Of a stretch of 64,000 bases of DNA, positions 12,242-24,277 are shown piece after piece; position 1 is the stretch's first letter; every line of letters starts with the position of its first letter. The notes beneath the pieces were generated by a model, which saw nothing but the letters and a program-made list of their open reading frames with translations, ran no database searches and was not told the origin of the DNA. The translations under genes and the position numbers were made by a program. The stretch covers positions 124,001 to 188,000 of the forward strand of contig JARNGD010000039.1 of assembly GCA_031001845.1 (NCBI GenBank). The letters run 5' to 3'. Origin of the DNA: Achaetomiella virescens (Eukaryota > Ascomycota > Sordariomycetes > Sordariales > Chaetomiaceae).

Positions 12242-12595
12242 CGTTGGCAGTGGAAGCGGGGGTCGGGTCAGTTGGGTGTCATGGCGTTTACGGTGGGCTG
12301 AACGATACCACGCGTTCTGTTTTCAGATTAGATATATTTAAGCGCCTTGGTGTTTAAGGTTTTCGGTAGCAACGAAAGATTTGATATTCTATCTGTGCTT
12401 TGTCGTTGTCCATGCAGTCGAGATGGTGAGAGTGCAACGCCTCCACTGAAAGCTGAGGGGGTTGATGACGGGTCTTCGCACACCTCACCAGCAGGTCACA
12501 CATCAAGGCTGTCGGATATGACAAAATTGCTTCTCACAACCAGAGGTATCATTCCTATCACTATACCGACACAATCAACACCCCACCCCACCCCC
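12242..12595. other. Intergenic, SUN gene / DBP4 (tail to tail)
   Basis: Convergent gap with no recognised gene; presumably the two 3' untranslated regions. Confidence 0.5.
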
Positions 12596-15111
12596 TTAAT
12601 CCTCCAACAACCCCGCTGCCAGCGCCTCCAAATCCTGCAGATTCCGGCTCATGATCCATCTCAATAACCCTCTTCCCGCCTTTCTTCTTCTTCCTCTCAC
12701 GCTCTCCTCCTCCTCCTTCTCCGAGTCATCCTGGAACCACTTCCTCGCCTTCTTCTTCGGCGGCTCCCTCTCTTCCTCCTCTCCACTCTCCCCACCCTCA
12801 TCACTATCACCGCCCGCAATGGGCAGCGACCGAAGCAAGGCAAGGGGATCCTCCCCGGCCCATCATCATCCCCGCCCTGCAGCCTCGGCATCATCTCCAT
12901 CCGGCCGCCGCCACCACCCTCGTACTCTTCTCCCTCTCCTCGCCTTCTGCCTCTCCCTCTTCTCCTTCCGCCGCTGCTTCGCAGCCTGCTTATCGGCACA
13001 TCCGCCTCCTTGACCTTCTCAGTCTCCTGCTGCACAAACTGCGCACGGAGCTGCTCGGCGGGGCCTTCCTGCGCAAAGTCCGCCTCGCCCTGCAGCTCGT
13101 AGATGGGGTGCGCGTTGCCCTCGTCGTCAAAAACGAGCTTGTTGCCCTTGTCCATGTACTTGAGAAGCTTCTTCTTGCTCTTGAGCAGCTTCTCGCGGCG
13201 GTGGCTGTCGATGACCAGCTCGGACTTGCCGAGCATAACGACTTTGGGTTCGGTACGGAGAGAGATTGGTGGTGGTGCCATTGCCTGCGGGGCATCGAGC
13301 TGCGCGTCGCCGTCGAGGACGCGCTTGACTGACAAGAAATCGGCCTCGTCGTCGGAGGCGCCGCCTTCGGCGTCCTCGCCGAGCAGCTTGCGGTAGTGCG
13401 AGGAGAGGACGTCCTGGTTCTGGCGCTCGGCCATCTTCTGGTATTTGGTGCGGACTTGGTCCTTTTTGCGCTTGCCGCCTTCGCCGTCGGAGCCGTCTGT
13501 GTCGGAGCCCGAGGACATGGCGGCGCGGGGGCGTTTTTGAGGCGCTTGATGTCTTCGCCCTTTTGGAATTTGATTTGTGGGGTGCCTGGCAAGCCGAGTG
13601 ACTCGGCGAAGCCGTCAAGGTCGAGCTCGTCGAACTTGAAGACTTCTTTGTCTTTTTGGAGGTAGACGGAGCGGGTGTAGGAGATGAAGGCCTTTTGGCC
13701 GAGGTATTTCAAGTCGGCGGACTGGAAGCAGTGGGATTGGAGCTCGTTCTTGATGCTTTTCTTCTTCTTTTCGCGGACGTTGACCTTCTGTATTGGGACT
13801 TTCTTGTGCTCGAGGCGTTTGAGGAAGCCTTCCTCCTCGCTGGGCTCGAGAAAAAGGACAGCCCGACCCTTGCTCTCGTACCGGGCTGTCCGGCCGACGC
13901 GGTGGATGTACGTATCAGCGTCTTCGGGGCAGTCGACCTGGATGACCCAGTCGACGGCAGGGAAGTCGACACCTCTTGCGACGACGTCGGTGGCGAAAAG
14001 GCAGGAGTACTTGGCTGAGGCGAACCGCGACGTGATCTCCATCCGTGCCACCTGCTTCTGCCGACCGTGAAGATGCAGTAATGGGATGCCCGGCTGCATG
14101 CGCTTGAAGCTCTCGTACACGAACCGCACCTGCTTTCCGGACGACAAGAAGACGATGATCTTGGCCTTCAGGTTGGCTCGCAGGAAGCCCCACAGGGTAT
14201 CGAGCTTCTCAGCCAGGGGTGTGACGATGTAAGATTGCTGGAGTGTCCGGTGTCGCGGTTGCTGCCGCTTCGTGTACTGACACATATTCGGGGTCCTTCA
14301 AACTCAACCGCGCCAGGTCGGAGACTCGCTTGCTCTGTGTCGCGGAGAAGAGGAGGGTCTGCCGAGTCTTTGGGAGATGCTCAACCAGCGCGTCCACTGC
14401 CGACTGAAAGCCCATGTCCATAATCCGATCGGCCTCGTCGAGCACCAGAATCTGAAGGTTGTTGACGTCGAACCCCGCCGTTTGATCCAGATGCTGCAGC
14501 ATCCGCCCCGGCGTGCAGACCAGGATATTCATCCTCCCCAACCGCTCTGCCTCCTCTTTCAGGCTCTTTCCGCCAATGACCAGACCCGCAGAGAAGTAGT
14601 GATTCCGCCCAATCTTGCGCAGCACGTCGAAGATCTGAACGGCCAGCTCGCGGGTGGGGCTGATGATGAGGGCGCCGAGCCCGTCATACTCGGTCCATCG
14701 GGCGTGGTAGAGCTTCTCGAGGACGGGGACAGAAAGGCGAGGGTCTTGCCGCTGCCGGTCTTGGCGGCGCCGAGAATGTCTCTGCCCTTGAGGGCTAAGG
14801 GAATCGCGGCGCGCTGGACATCGGTGAGGACTTCGAAGTGAGAAGCGCGTAGGCCCGAGGCGGTCGCTTGGCAGAGGGGGAGGTCGGTGAAGTTTTTGAT
14901 GTCGGCGGACTTGGGATCCTGGCAGGCAACTGTCAAAGGGAGTGACAAGAGAAAATCAGAAAGAACAAGGGACTCACCAGTTGGTTGACGGCCTCCTTCA
15001 ACTTTCCTAGATCCTCCCTTCCCTTTTCCTCTTCAGCGATTTCGACTCTGACTTCTTGGGCGCCTGCTTGCCGCGGTGCGCAAGGCCGCCCTTTCCACTA
15101 CCATGCGCCAT
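12596..15111 (-). CDS. DBP4: DEAD-box RNA helicase Dbp4/Hca4 (DDX10)
   Basis: Nucleolar ATP-dependent RNA helicase that releases U14 snoRNA from pre-rRNA during 40S ribosome assembly. Helicase motifs in order: Walker A in AAKTGSGKT (about 14765), PTREL region, GGKS, TPGR, VLDEADRIMDMGF (DEAD box, about 14420), LLFSATQ, ARGVDFP and HRVGRTARY. A Dbp4-specific C-terminal part follows, with EFKFDELDLDGFAESLGLPGTPQI-like sequence, KKLLKYMDKG and a long charged tail rich in Glu, Arg and Lys. One intron at 14977-14930. Starts MAHGSGKGGLAHRG at 15111 and ends GLLED-TAA at 12598-12596. Frame changes occur at about 15009, 14735, 14240, 13540, 13000 and 12850; the family residues continue on both sides of each. 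Its neighbour LCP5 (45.8 kb) works in the same ribosome-assembly step. Confidence 0.93.
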
Positions 15112-15694
15112 TTTGACTCTATCGTAAATATCTCCTCCGACCGAAGCAGAGGCAGCTGTTCACAGATCAGCGTCGCATCTCCTCTGGAAATTTTTGGCGG
15201 AGAGGGATTCTGCCGGCCGCCCCACCAAGCCAACACGGGCAAGTGAGCCAAGGCGGCGGAAACGAGGGCAACAATGATACAGGGTTAGGGTCGAATTCTG
15301 GCATGCTTCTCCACAACACTTCCGCCCTACAATCAAGTTCCTCAGGCGGCTCCGGGAAGGATGTCCTCTAATTGAGTACAAAGGTTGGAGACAGGAAAGA
15401 CGGAACACACATAATGTACACTGACCGGATCGCGGTATGGAACAGCCAAACGGAACGCGAAACAAACGGGACTGGTGCCCTTGCTCGTATTCATGGGCAC
15501 GAAGCCGGGTATCAAGATCGTCAAAACAAAGCAGTACTCCTGAGGCCCTAAACAAGACCCACAGCGGCCACCCGACGGACTTACAATGCAGCTCTAACGC
15601 CCAACCGTTTATATCAAGGGCTGATCTCCCAACCTGCAACCCCTCGGCCCATCATTGTCATACCATGTCTTAACCAAAAAGTCCAACTCCACCA
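15112..15694. other. Gap between DBP4 promoter and permease end
   Basis: Holds the DBP4 upstream region and the permease 3' end. No additional gene recognised. Confidence 0.45.
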
Positions 15695-17581
15695 TTAAAC
15701 CACTTTCCCAGAATCCTTGGGCGGCCGCCAACCATCCCCGACCCCGTACCCCTCCTGCTGACTCCCGCTCTGCTGGCTCTGGCTGTCATACGCCAGCCTC
15801 AAATCCTCGATCTCATCCCCCACCCCATCCACGTATCACTAACGGCCGGAATCGGAAACAGTCTGCACAGGACCCAGTACATACCCGCCGACACCAAAAA
15901 CCCACAAAAGAAATTGAGGTTGTAGATATACGTCGCCCCAATGGGCACCTTGTTCCCACGGCCCCGGCAAAGCCCACCACATTGATCAAAATCCCCGCAA
16001 TGTACGCGGCATACGCGCGCCAGTGCACGCCGTAGGTGAAGTAATACGGCCCGGTGCGGCTCGCGTCGTACAGCTCCCTGACCTCGAGGTACCCGCGACG
16101 GACGAGGTAGTAGTCGGAGATCATGACGCCGGCGATGGACGACAGGAAGACCGAGTACGCCGACAGGTAGGTGGTGAACTGATTGCTGGAGGTGAGCAGG
16201 GTGTAGGGGCACATGGCGAGGCCGACGGCGGCGCAGATGTAGCCACCGCGGCGGATGTTGAGCCAGCGGGGGAGAAGGGCGGTCATGTCGGTGCCCGCCG
16301 AGACTGAGTTGGCGGCGATGTTGGTGCCGAGCTGCGCGAGCGAGAAGGCGGTCGCGATGACGAAGACTCCGAAGCGCTGGGCGGAGCCCCCGTCGTCGAT
16401 GAAGCGCTCGAGCAGGTCGAGCGGGTCCCAGATGGGCTCGCCGCCGTAGATGATGGAGGAGGAGGAGGACACGATGATGCCGATGAAGGAGGTGAGGGCG
16501 AAGCCGATGGGGATGGTGAAGAGCTGCGACCAGATGGCGTCGCGCGGCTTGACGGCGAAGCGGGAGAAGTCGGGGTCGTTGACGATGAGGGTTGCAAAGT
16601 TGGCGATGGACGACATGACGCCCTTGACGAATTCCCAGGCGAGCTCGCTGCCTTGCTTGGTGGCGGGCTGCCGGATGATGGGGCCCACACCGCCGGCGCG
16701 GACAACGGCCCAGATCAAGAAGGCGATGCCGGCCATGGGCACGAAGTAGGCTTTGACGGTGAAGAGGTGGCGGATCTTGTGCACCGGGAACCAGATGGCG
16801 GGCAACGAACAGAACCAAAAGATGAAGAACGAGACGTAGTCGGCCGTGGTGGTGCCCGAGTTCTCGGGAAATGTGTTCGGGATCGTGGTCGGTCCTGGAT
16901 CAATGTCAGATGACGAGTAGTTAAGAACCCCGGAGGGCATGCTCACCCAGCTCTTCCAGATTGATCGAATCATCAGGTAGACACAATGTCCTCCAATGTA
17001 CGCCTGCACGCCATACCAGATGCAAGCTGTGGCGCTATCAGTCACGATGCGCAGTCTGAAAAGCCGCGAGGGATTACGCACCCATGGCGGCGCGGTTGAA
17101 AACAGGCCATAGGCTGCCCAGATGCCAAACGACGACCGGCTAATGACGGGGAAACCGATGTGGTATGTAGCACCAATCCGACCAGTCAGGCAGATGAAGC
17201 AGCCGGCGATGGCGTAGCCGATCCAGACGCACAGCCAGGACTGCCACCAAGACAGACCGCCCACGATCATCGAGGACGAGATCATCCACGTTGATGTTGA
17301 ACGAGTCGGCAATCCAAAACCGACAAAGTTCCACGGACCCCATTGGCGGCGTTCCGGCTCGACGGGCTTGAGATCATGGTTCGTCAACTGAGGGAGGGCG
17401 CGAGGTCAGCGATCAATTATGGACGACGGGTCGACAAGCAAGACGAAGAGGACGGGGCTCCCTCTTCGCCGTGACGACCGCGCAAGAGTTCGCACATCAA
17501 TTGGTTGTTGGTCAGCCCCGGCTCGGACTCGACGGCCAGCTTGTCGGCGAAGCGCCGCAAGGCAGTGGGTTTCTCCGCCAT
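15695..17581 (-). CDS. NCS1 family nucleobase permease (uracil/allantoin type)
   Basis: A 12-helix plasma-membrane proton symporter for uracil, allantoin or a related base; related to yeast FUR4/DAL4. Markers: N-terminal LTNHDLKPVEPERRQWGPWN, then STWMISSSMIVGGLSWWQ (helix 1), WYGVQAYIGG, LPAIWFPVHKIRHLF, the helix-6 block NFATLIVNDPDFSRFA, and GTNIAANSVSAGTDM. The C-terminal VPIGATYIYNLNFFCGF lies after a 1-nt shift near 15955, and the cytosolic tail ends DSGKVV-TAA at 15697-15695. A short first exon starts at 17581 (MAEKPTALRRF) and is joined by an intron ending CTCAG just before the LTNHD block; the exact donor is unclear because no GT there keeps frame. Substrate is not decided by the sequence. 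The opposite neighbour region 17.6-19.9 kb has no gene that would explain its regulation. Confidence 0.88.
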
Positions 17582-19981
17582 GGTGCTGAAGCTGCGATAT
17601 CCCCACCGTGTTAACTGCAGGGTCGGCAAGCTTAAAGGAAAAAAAATATAGTCCCAGGGTTCAGCGCACGAAGGGAAGGATTTCTAGGACGAAACATCGG
17701 GGCGTGTCCTGCAAGATGACGCGCAGTGCACGTGAAGCCGGGAGGCGGGGGATCGAAGCAGAGAAATGGTGGTCGCGTGCGTATTATGCACTTTTCTTCC
17801 CCCGCGGGACGGCACACGAGAGTAAAACTCCAAACGTGTCCCGCTGGAGAGGCTCGACGAACACGCAGAAGGTCTGGACCCCGAGTGGAGTGGTTCGGAT
17901 GAATATATCTCGGGAGCGAAGTCTCCGCCACGACGACATCCATGTACCGTAGTCGGGTTGTCGTCCGATACTGAGCGCGGGGTTTATCGGGCAGCTTCCC
18001 CCCATCAGTTCGTCCAGACGCTGGCTATCCCCCACGGCTGCCAGGTGCTCCATCAGTCCGTGCGCTGGGGATGGCCGCACAGCTCTGGAGCCACATCAAC
18101 GTTGGAGCAGGCCGTGGCCATGAGGAGGTGGCCAACATGCTGCTCATGCTCCCGCAGGAAAAAACAGGCCATTGAGGAAGATCTTGGCTCGAAGTGGTGA
18201 ATGAGTCTGGAGAAAGAAAGTCGGGCTTGGCGGGCCTTGTCAGACCGCTTATTGGCCAATGTGTTGAGGGGCAGGCGTGCTCCCTTATCTCCCGTTAGGG
18301 CTGGTGCGTCAGATTGCCGGGGAGCCCTATCTTGGACCCTGGACTGCCGCGATATGGGGAGGATAAGTTATCGCCTGGTAAGTGACCCCGCAACGACCTG
18401 TACTTACTTGATCTCATTGAGTCAAAGGATCATTCGGCCCCATCCGTCTATCGGCGGCCCTACAGTTTTCTGGGATTCAGAAGCGACTTCCTGATAGAGC
18501 AAATGTCCACGCCGCTTCGCCTCACATTCAGCTCCCAGATTTTCGGTGCCAGGCCTCGTTCTTGGCACAAGAGCTTGATTTCATATCGCGCGACCGCAGG
18601 GAGATAAACAGAGCCAACGATGTTGAACTATCATCAACCTCGCGGTAGCAGACGCCTTTTCTTGCACTTTAGTATGTTCTGCGGCTGTAAGTAGCATGGA
18701 TTACCGACATTATTTATCTGCGTGCCCTCTCCTTGGACCGCTCCAGGCTCCAGGGCAGGCAGGGGAAGCTAACTAAGGAGGAACCTATGGAGTGTTCCAT
18801 GCCAGCGTCGACGACTCTCGGGGGAAGGGCAGGTGTATTCTTGTAATACACTGATTGAAGAGGCTCCAGGCAAGACGGATGTTCCGATATTCCGACGTTT
18901 CCTTCGTGGTTGAGCGCCAGGGGAAAGGTAGTAAGGGAATGTTGTCCACAACTCTGGCCACATTATGAAATTGAGGATACGGTAACTTCAAAATTTCCTC
19001 AATTCCGTGTGGTTGCTCCAGGAGAGGCCTCCGATATTACGCTCCTCAAGACACTCCTGCAGCGGTCAGTTCTCGCAAGGCAAGATGTTGGATGTCATTT
19101 TAACATCGTGGCATGGCTGGTGTTTACGTATTGCAATATCATGGATGCCATTGCGAAGCTCGCCGAGTTTATCAAGCTAGGATAGGACGAAGGTCGATGT
19201 TGCTCCGATCATATGTGTGCCGCTACGCGCAGCATCTCACGATAAGGTCAAGGGAAGACTGACCAGGCGAGATTTTTGCCCAACTAGCTTCGCTGCGAGA
19301 CAAAGATCAATCTCCCACCGAACCGGGCGACGAGGGTATTGATGTAGTATGAAAGCTCGCACAATTTCGTCGATGACTTTATGGCTGCTTCAATCTCTCC
19401 AACGCGTCTCATTCTGCGCAAGCGCCCGAGGATTTGCATCGATAGAAAGACTGAGACAGGCCCTCTGGAACGATCCAAAAGTAGCATAGAGGTCGTAAAT
19501 CCAAGGATCTTTGCAAACGCCACTAGCCAGTGTCTTAAGGTTTGGTGGTCTCCAAGGGCTATGGCATGCGCCGGTCTTTCCCCCTAACTACATCGCGACC
19601 GATCTAAACCGCCTGGATTGCCTCCTCACCATTGTTTTTCAGGTGCCGTAGAGTCAGATCGCCAGAAGTGGTCGTGTGAGATGTTGGTGGTAGAGAATGT
19701 GACGGACTGAACAGGTGCCTGACCCTCGCCTGCCCTTGATTTAACTTCGATATCACGAGCTTTATGGAAGAGGACACGGACCAATGTTTCCCCAGCAGGG
19801 GTCTTGCCTGGTCGAACCTCCATGTCAACGTCCTTGCAATTGAAGTTCCTTAGAATCCTTCAATTTCGGACTCCAAGTCGCAAAGGACGAATCGGAGACC
19901 GGTCGCAATCATTAACTCATCGATATCGAATTCGAATTCGGAATCTCAATCTTGTCGATCGAAAGATCACTCGTGCGAGCA
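17582..19981. other. Gene-poor border of the accessory block
   Basis: About 2.4 kb without a supported gene. Short frames exist (for example 18910-19185 plus, with a hydrophobic stretch, and 19284-19523 minus) but have no recognised motif. The part 19600-19830 on the minus strand may be the decayed 3' end of the C2H2 gene. Confidence 0.4.
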
Positions 19982-21151
19982 TCATTTCAGGTCATTTGTG
20001 TCCTCAATGGCCGAATCAGATGTTTCTGTGCGATGGCTTGCTCCGATGGATGCCTCGTCGTCCACCTCCGGCCTCGGCAGCGCAAACCGCGAGAGCTCTT
20101 CCATGTGGCGTGCCAGGTGGATCAACATGGACTTCAGGCCTGATGACGTGCGGCAGAGAGAACAAGTCGCCGGTGATGACGCGTCCAATTCTTCCTCTCA
20201 AAAGTCGAGAAGTAGGGTAGTCGAATGAGTTCGAAAGAGTGGCGAGGCCGTGTGCTCAGTGTCGACATGCGTCGAGATGTCCTCTCTTGAGAGGAAAGTG
20301 GCGGAGCACTTGGGCACATCCACTGCATTGGCGTACTAGCATCTCATGGTATATCCAGTCGTGTCTTGCAGCATACAACTTGTTCCCGCTGGGACATGTC
20401 AGGTGCAAGCAAATCTAAGGTCGAAAATCTCCTCGGACGTGTCGTCTGGGTACGCCAGGCAACCATGCGTTAGAACAACACGCGGGAGCCTCGGAGATCC
20501 AAAGACAGTATGGAGACTTACTTCCAAGTCATTATGTCTGTCATTGCCATGGACTCGAGCTGAAGTTGGTAATATGGACATTTCAAGGTTGGAGCGTCCT
20601 TCGATTCCTCAGGAACGTCCGGAAGCAGTGACTTCCACCGACAACTGTTCGGTGTAGCCGGTTCGTGCTGCAGAAAGTTCGGTTGCTTCTCAGCACTCTG
20701 AGCTGCTGAAGATGCTGATCCGAGGATGTCTGGTCTCGCCACAGTCTCCCGGAAGAAGAGCGAGGTGGTTGCCGACTTGACCGACTTGCCATCGTTGAGA
20801 CTTAGAACAACGAGGGGCAAGTTGCACGCGCTTTGTACGGAGGGATTGGTGCGAGGAAATGCTTCGGAATCTGGAGCTGCTCGGTCTGGATGCTCACGCC
20901 AGTAGATGAGATGTCCAGTAAATGAGCTGTCCTTGCCGATGTGCGTTCGCCAGAGCGAGCATGCTTCGACGGATCTCTTGGGTCTTCGGACTCGAACGCT
21001 GGTTTGGAATATTGGCAAAATGCGAGTATTGGCTAACTTGAAATCGTCTCTGCATCTCTTTCACAGGCTGTGGAGGTCCGGGGGTTCTGCGGTCGTGATA
21101 GCCTGGGCCACTTCCCTCTGTAGCGTTCCGCCATGTTTGAGCAGGGATCAC
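19982..21151 (-). pseudogene. Decayed fungal C2H2-type zinc finger protein
   Basis: Matches the large fungal C2H2 family that often sits beside NLR and DUF7580 genes. Blocks in order on the minus strand: VPEESKD...LKCPYYQLQLE (about 20590-20620), then a segment at 20260-20420 reading CPSGNKLYAARHDWIYHEM, then HGLATLSN, and finally CSLCRTSSGLKSMLIHLARHMEELSRFALP (19982-20188), the usual last finger and tail. The blocks lie in all three frames and the aligned path contains TAG and TGA codons, with cysteines of the first finger changed. Lesion density is higher than in the core genes, so I call it a pseudogene. It starts about 60 bp from the DUF7580-like gene in divergent orientation. Confidence 0.65.
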
Positions 21152-21939
21152 TCTTTGAGGCTGTTGGACCCGCTCTTCACCCTTGGTATCACGGAGACAA
21201 AAACATTGGTATGGAGGTCGCCGGGGTCATTCTCGGCGCCATCCCCATCGCCTTGTATGCACTTGACAACTACAAGCGGTGCCTGAAAACGGTCAGAGAT
21301 GTGGTCAGTTACAAGAAGACTTAAACGCTTTCCGCTCCATATCTATATCCAACAAACGCAACTCTAGGTTACGCTACGCAATGTAGGCATGCCCCTGGAA
21401 GATGGCTCTCTGCCTAGCAAATCTGAGTTGCAGGCTCATCTGGAGCTGCTTCACCCTTCTGGCTATGCCGGATTCATGAGTATCACTGCTGAAATGGAAG
21501 AGCTCCTTGACAATCTTCTCGAAAAACTCCACGTTGACTCTCAGGGAAAGGTAAGACCAGGTGGTGCCCGATAAGACACGCCATTCCTCGCATCCCTGCG
21601 TCAAGATATATGGGAACTGACTACGCATTCAATGACTGTGCAGCCCAAGATGGACGGTCGACCTAGCAACTCCAATACTGGAACGATGCCATTAGCAAGA
21701 TTCTCGAGAAGCCCAAGATCCAGTAGACGAAGACGGGCGCTTGGTTCAAACTCTCCAGTCTCTCTTCGACAGCAGGACCTGCAACAGCGTTTGACAGGAT
21801 GCTAGCCGCATCCACGACGCTTTTGCCCGGAACTTTCGATGCGACTGCCTGGAGCACTGCGTGAATCTGATTGCCTCCTGGCATCTGGATACCGAGAGGC
21901 TCCCTCCAACAAGACCACTCACCGTCGTGGTTTGGTCCT

Positions 21940-22146
21940 TGTTACGGTGGATTGGGCTCCAAGTGTAGGGAAAATTGAGGATCTGTGTATTGGGTTGTTC
22001 GTTGAAGTTGAAGTTGTTGTTATTGTTGTTGAAGAGGTGGAAGATGGGCGCAATGGCTACTTAATAGCCATTGCTGGCAACAAAGGCAGGCAGGGGCGGT
22101 CTGCAAGTGTGGAAGGTCGCTCCCACAGAAGGTTGCTCTTACAACA
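21940..22146 (-). mobile_element. Solo LTR related to the copia element at 57.7 kb
   Basis: 207 bp, starting TGTTAC and ending ACAACA (TG...CA), flanked by GTCCT at 21935-21939 and 22147-22151. In reverse orientation it matches the copia LTRs along most of its length. The best block is GTGGAAGATGGGCGCAATGG at 22035-22055 and the palindrome 22050-22074. Divergence shows it is an older insertion than the full element. No internal region remains, so it arose by LTR-LTR recombination. Confidence 0.88.
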
Positions 22147-22884
22147 GTCCTACCATGGTAGATGGCAGCCGCTATCTGTTGAAGTCAAACAGGAGGGGCG
22201 CCTTTCGGCGAACCTATCCGACAAACACAGCTTACGATTATTCCCTGCACTATGCCTTCTGTCACAGCCCCTCCGCCTAAGGGCAAGAAGAGTGGTGTCA
22301 AATTCTGGACCAACATGAATGAGACGTCTTCTATGAACTTGTTCCGAATGGCCGGTATGTTGTCTCCATTCCGGCCTCAAGGTCGGGGGAAAGAGGGAGA
22401 ACGCAAGCGACTAGGGCTGACTGTCTTCTTTCTTTAGTGACGGAAACTGTTTTCCAAACAATTTTCTTGACCCAGCTTATGTGACCTAAATCGGATTTAC
22501 ATGTTACAGAACTCTGCAGTTTCGTGAGGAAACACGATCGGGTACAGCAAGGGCTGGTGCCGTGCACGGAAATGGATGGTTCGAGCCCGTTCCAGGAGAT
22601 TGATGCTCCGCTGCATCGAAGCCTCTGCAGGACCCCGGATGGACTTCGTATCTTTGACCCAAGCACTGGAAAACACTCCTGATTACTTTCTGCATCTGTA
22701 GAGGCGTGAGAGGTTTGTCATTGTGACAGAGGCAGCTTGGGCTGTGTTGTGACTCTGCGGCACTCGTTGGTTGAAGGAGAACAGCTCCTTCAAAGAGGTA
22801 ACTGAGGCGGTCAAATTGGGCTTCAAAGGAGACAGTTTATCACTAGCTGCTGCAAACGGCGAGCCCCTACTCGGCATCTCCTGC

Positions 22885-23031
22885 TGTAGCGGGAAGCAGG
22901 CAAGCAAGGCAGAACTGGTGATAGTACTCTGTGTGTTTTGTGGTAGAAATGAAGGAAAAAGTAGTGGTGGGCTGGCTGGAACATATGAAGTGGCAGGGAG
23001 CAAAGTCTCCTTTGTAGGGTACCTTGTAGCA
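22885..23031. mobile_element. 147-bp solo LTR (different family)
   Basis: Starts TGTAGCGGG, ends CTTGTAGCA, and is bounded by CCTGC at 22880-22884 and 23032-23036. Deleting it with one duplication joins GEPLLGISC to TLKPQHV in frame inside the DUF7580-like gene, which is strong independent evidence of insertion. It does not resemble the copia LTR. Its family and orientation are unknown; a short non-LTR element with TG/CA ends is a less likely alternative. Confidence 0.8.
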
Positions 23032-23427
23032 CCTGCACCCTGAAGCCACAGCACGTGCGGCCATCCGCAACCACAGGCATACAAGACAAGACGTCGCCGC
23101 CCCCATCGTCTCAGGCCCGACAACTGATCCGCAACAGAATCCTCTTTGCCCTCGGCGTCCTGCTCCTCGAGCTCTCTCTCAGCACAACCATTGAAGCTCT
23201 ATGGCAGCAAGACCACAGCCAAACTGCACTCCCCGCGGACGAGCTGGCTCTTTACGAGGTTGATAACCAGCACTCAGACCGCATCCTATGGGTATGCCGC
23301 GCAGCGCTGCCTGCGGTGTGAGCTCCCCGGCCAAGACTCTCATAAGTCGTTCGGGTTTGAGCAGTTCTGGAGACATTTTAATGGGGTTGTGACGCCGGTT
23401 CATGTTGCTTATTTGCAGTTGAGGTGA

Positions 23428-24277
23428 TTCTTGGAGATAAAAGTAGTGACATCGAACCTAGAGGCCCAGACTCTGTCGGAAGAGTCAAGGACATCTCTCG
23501 AAGCAAGGGGTGTCGGCGAGTCTGTAACATCCAGGCAGTCAGCACAGGGGATTGATTCAATAGTCTATCCGGCGTTGTAATGATATCCTTTGGTTCTCTC
23601 CACTTTAGCCGGCATTGGGGAATAGTCGTGAGGGGTGCGATGTGGCGTCCTTCGCAGCAGTATACACACGAACTGATGGGCTGGACCGCCCACGTTGGTG
23701 ATATTAACCGATAAAATAACCGGCAGGCGGTTGCTTCGCTTACAAGCCTCGTAACGCTGCCGACGTCATCCTGGAGCTGAGATGTCAGGGGCAGTTGACA
23801 TCTTGGACGTCTCGCACATTTGCTGCAGAGTGCTTCCAATACTGAAGGAAGTAGTTAGACACCGAGATGGATTGCCTTTTCTGTTCATTCCGGCGCAACA
23901 GAGAAGGCAAATTGAGGTCGATGCTTCTCAACAAGATTGCCAGGTCCTCAAATTTGAAGCTATCAGATCAATATCGCCACCTTGATTTGACCCTGATCTT
24001 GGTGACAAGTAATTTCGACAAAAGGAGCTTCTCCATGTGTCCGGAGAGGAGAAGTCGGGAAATGTGTCTGAAACTTCTGTCCCCCACAGCCCTCAGACCT
24101 TCCATAATCCGGGCCAACAGTCTTGCCGAAGGGATGGTGACATCAAGTTGCTTTGGGCATAGCTCAAGAAATGTTTGGATGGATCCAGGAGCCCAGCTGT
24201 CGATCTGCTCCTCCTGTCTCAGACATCAATCACAAATTCACAAGCTCATCTCTCTCATCACGCTCGTCTTGACCAAT
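23428..24277. other. Gap between DUF7580-like gene and secreted-protein gene
   Basis: No supported gene; a 153-codon minus-strand frame (23378-23839) has no recognised motif. The last 100 bases are the likely promoter and leader of the small secreted protein. Confidence 0.4.

Larger units (their letters stand above)
21211..23427 (+). pseudogene. DUF7580-like protein gene broken by two LTR insertions
   Basis: N-terminus MEVAGVILGAIPIALYALDN is the signature start of this fungal family (function unknown; usually found near NLR/HET-type genes). Later blocks fit the family in order: VTLRNVGMPLEDGSLPSKSEL (21380), ARNFRCDC-x-EHCVNL (21820-21860), PPPKGKKSGVKFW (22270), AVLxLCGTRWLKEN (22745-22785), then SQARQLIRNRILFALGVLLLELS (23110-23170) and the end CELPGQDSHKSFGFEQFW...YLQLR (23320-23427). 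Two insertions interrupt it: 21940-22146 and 22885-23031, each with a perfect 5-bp target duplication. In addition there is an in-frame TAG at about 21367 and several frame changes. Removing the 147-bp insert plus one duplication restores an open frame across 22840-23200. Dead gene, confident family match. Confidence 0.75.

Noticed and set aside
15280..15295. Telomere-like GGGTTAGGG
   Set aside because: A single short match inside an intergenic region; no repeat array.
22885..23031. Reading 22771-23043 as a single coding exon
   Set aside because: The 147 bp are flanked by a 5-bp duplication and do not match the DUF7580-like family; removal restores the frame.
21315..23430. Tandem or CRISPR-like repeats
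   Set aside because: No regularly spaced identical repeats were seen anywhere in the window; a CRISPR array is not expected in a nuclear fungal genome.
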